This document shows positions 14,713 through 14,781 of a DNA stretch of 14,781 nucleotides, piece by piece. Under the pieces are notes generated by a model that worked only from the letters and a program-made list of their open reading frames with translations, searched no databases and was not told the origin of the DNA. The DNA is from CAYFMP01 sp964344215. Lineage in GTDB: Bacteria; Pseudomonadota; Alphaproteobacteria; Rhodospirillales; Casp-alpha2. The stretch lies in the NCBI GenBank assembly GCA_964344215.1, contig CAYFMP010000084.1, forward strand, positions 1-14,781, given 5' to 3'. Every line of letters begins with the position of its first letter. Position 1 is the stretch's first letter. A program made the translations under genes and the position numbers.

Positions 14713-14781
14713 GCCGTGTTTGAATGTCTTAGAGCGGGTCACGTTGATATGGAAGCGGCTGAGATCGGTTTTGCGGCCTGC

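Noticed and set aside
14713..14781. The TTAGAGCGGGTCACGTTGAT stretch at the right edge, perhaps the start of a dispersed repeat.
   Set aside because: It is cut by the window end, has no visible second arm, and no copy exists elsewhere in the window.

Overview
The window looks like chromosomal DNA of a GC-rich alphaproteobacterium, most likely in or near the Rhodospirillales. This rests on the very high third-position GC, the neighbourhood ppx/gppA - rlmE - guaB - rsmB, a small zinc-ribbon gene and a REC protein with a GPDRRRR tail, and MECR-type reductase and DUF1624 genes. This is inference from gene content; there is no rRNA to confirm it.

Region 1 (1-2604, all on the minus strand): the 5' end of glnS (glutaminyl-tRNA synthetase) runs off the left edge and a complete tRNA-Gln(CTG) lies at 2530-2604. 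Between them is a visibly lower-GC stretch (about 380-2529) with a three-gene operon: a dual-OB-type protein followed by two different DUF488 proteins. It looks like an acquired cassette abutting the 3' end of the tRNA gene. No integrase and no second copy of the tRNA end were found.

Region 2 (2605-8012, plus strand): housekeeping genes. These are a Ppx/GppA phosphatase, the 23S rRNA 2'-O-methyltransferase RlmE, IMP dehydrogenase GuaB, an RsmB-type rRNA m5C methyltransferase, and a 57-residue zinc-ribbon protein. The theme is nucleotide, (p)ppGpp/polyphosphate and rRNA maturation. A degenerate dispersed repeat and a good promoter lie before guaB.

Region 3 (8013-9258): a single-domain response regulator with an altered acidic pocket, a strong terminator-like hairpin, an AT-richer segment with repeated GGTCC/GGACC half-sites, and an exact 18-base copy of the regulator's ribosome-binding leader in front of a 24-codon ORF.

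Region 4 (9259-12849): two tandem, exported caspase-like (peptidase C14 type) proteins. Both encode the His-Cys dyad. Copy 1 carries a frameshift just after the catalytic Cys; because the frame stays open, copies 1 and 2 form one apparent 1196-codon reading frame. Copy 2 has an extra coiled coil built from a 27-bp repeat.

Region 5 (12850-14781): a convergent DUF1624/HGSNAT-like membrane acyltransferase on the minus strand, then a divergent MECR/ETR1-type 2-enoyl thioester reductase on the plus strand, then 69 bases with no assigned feature.
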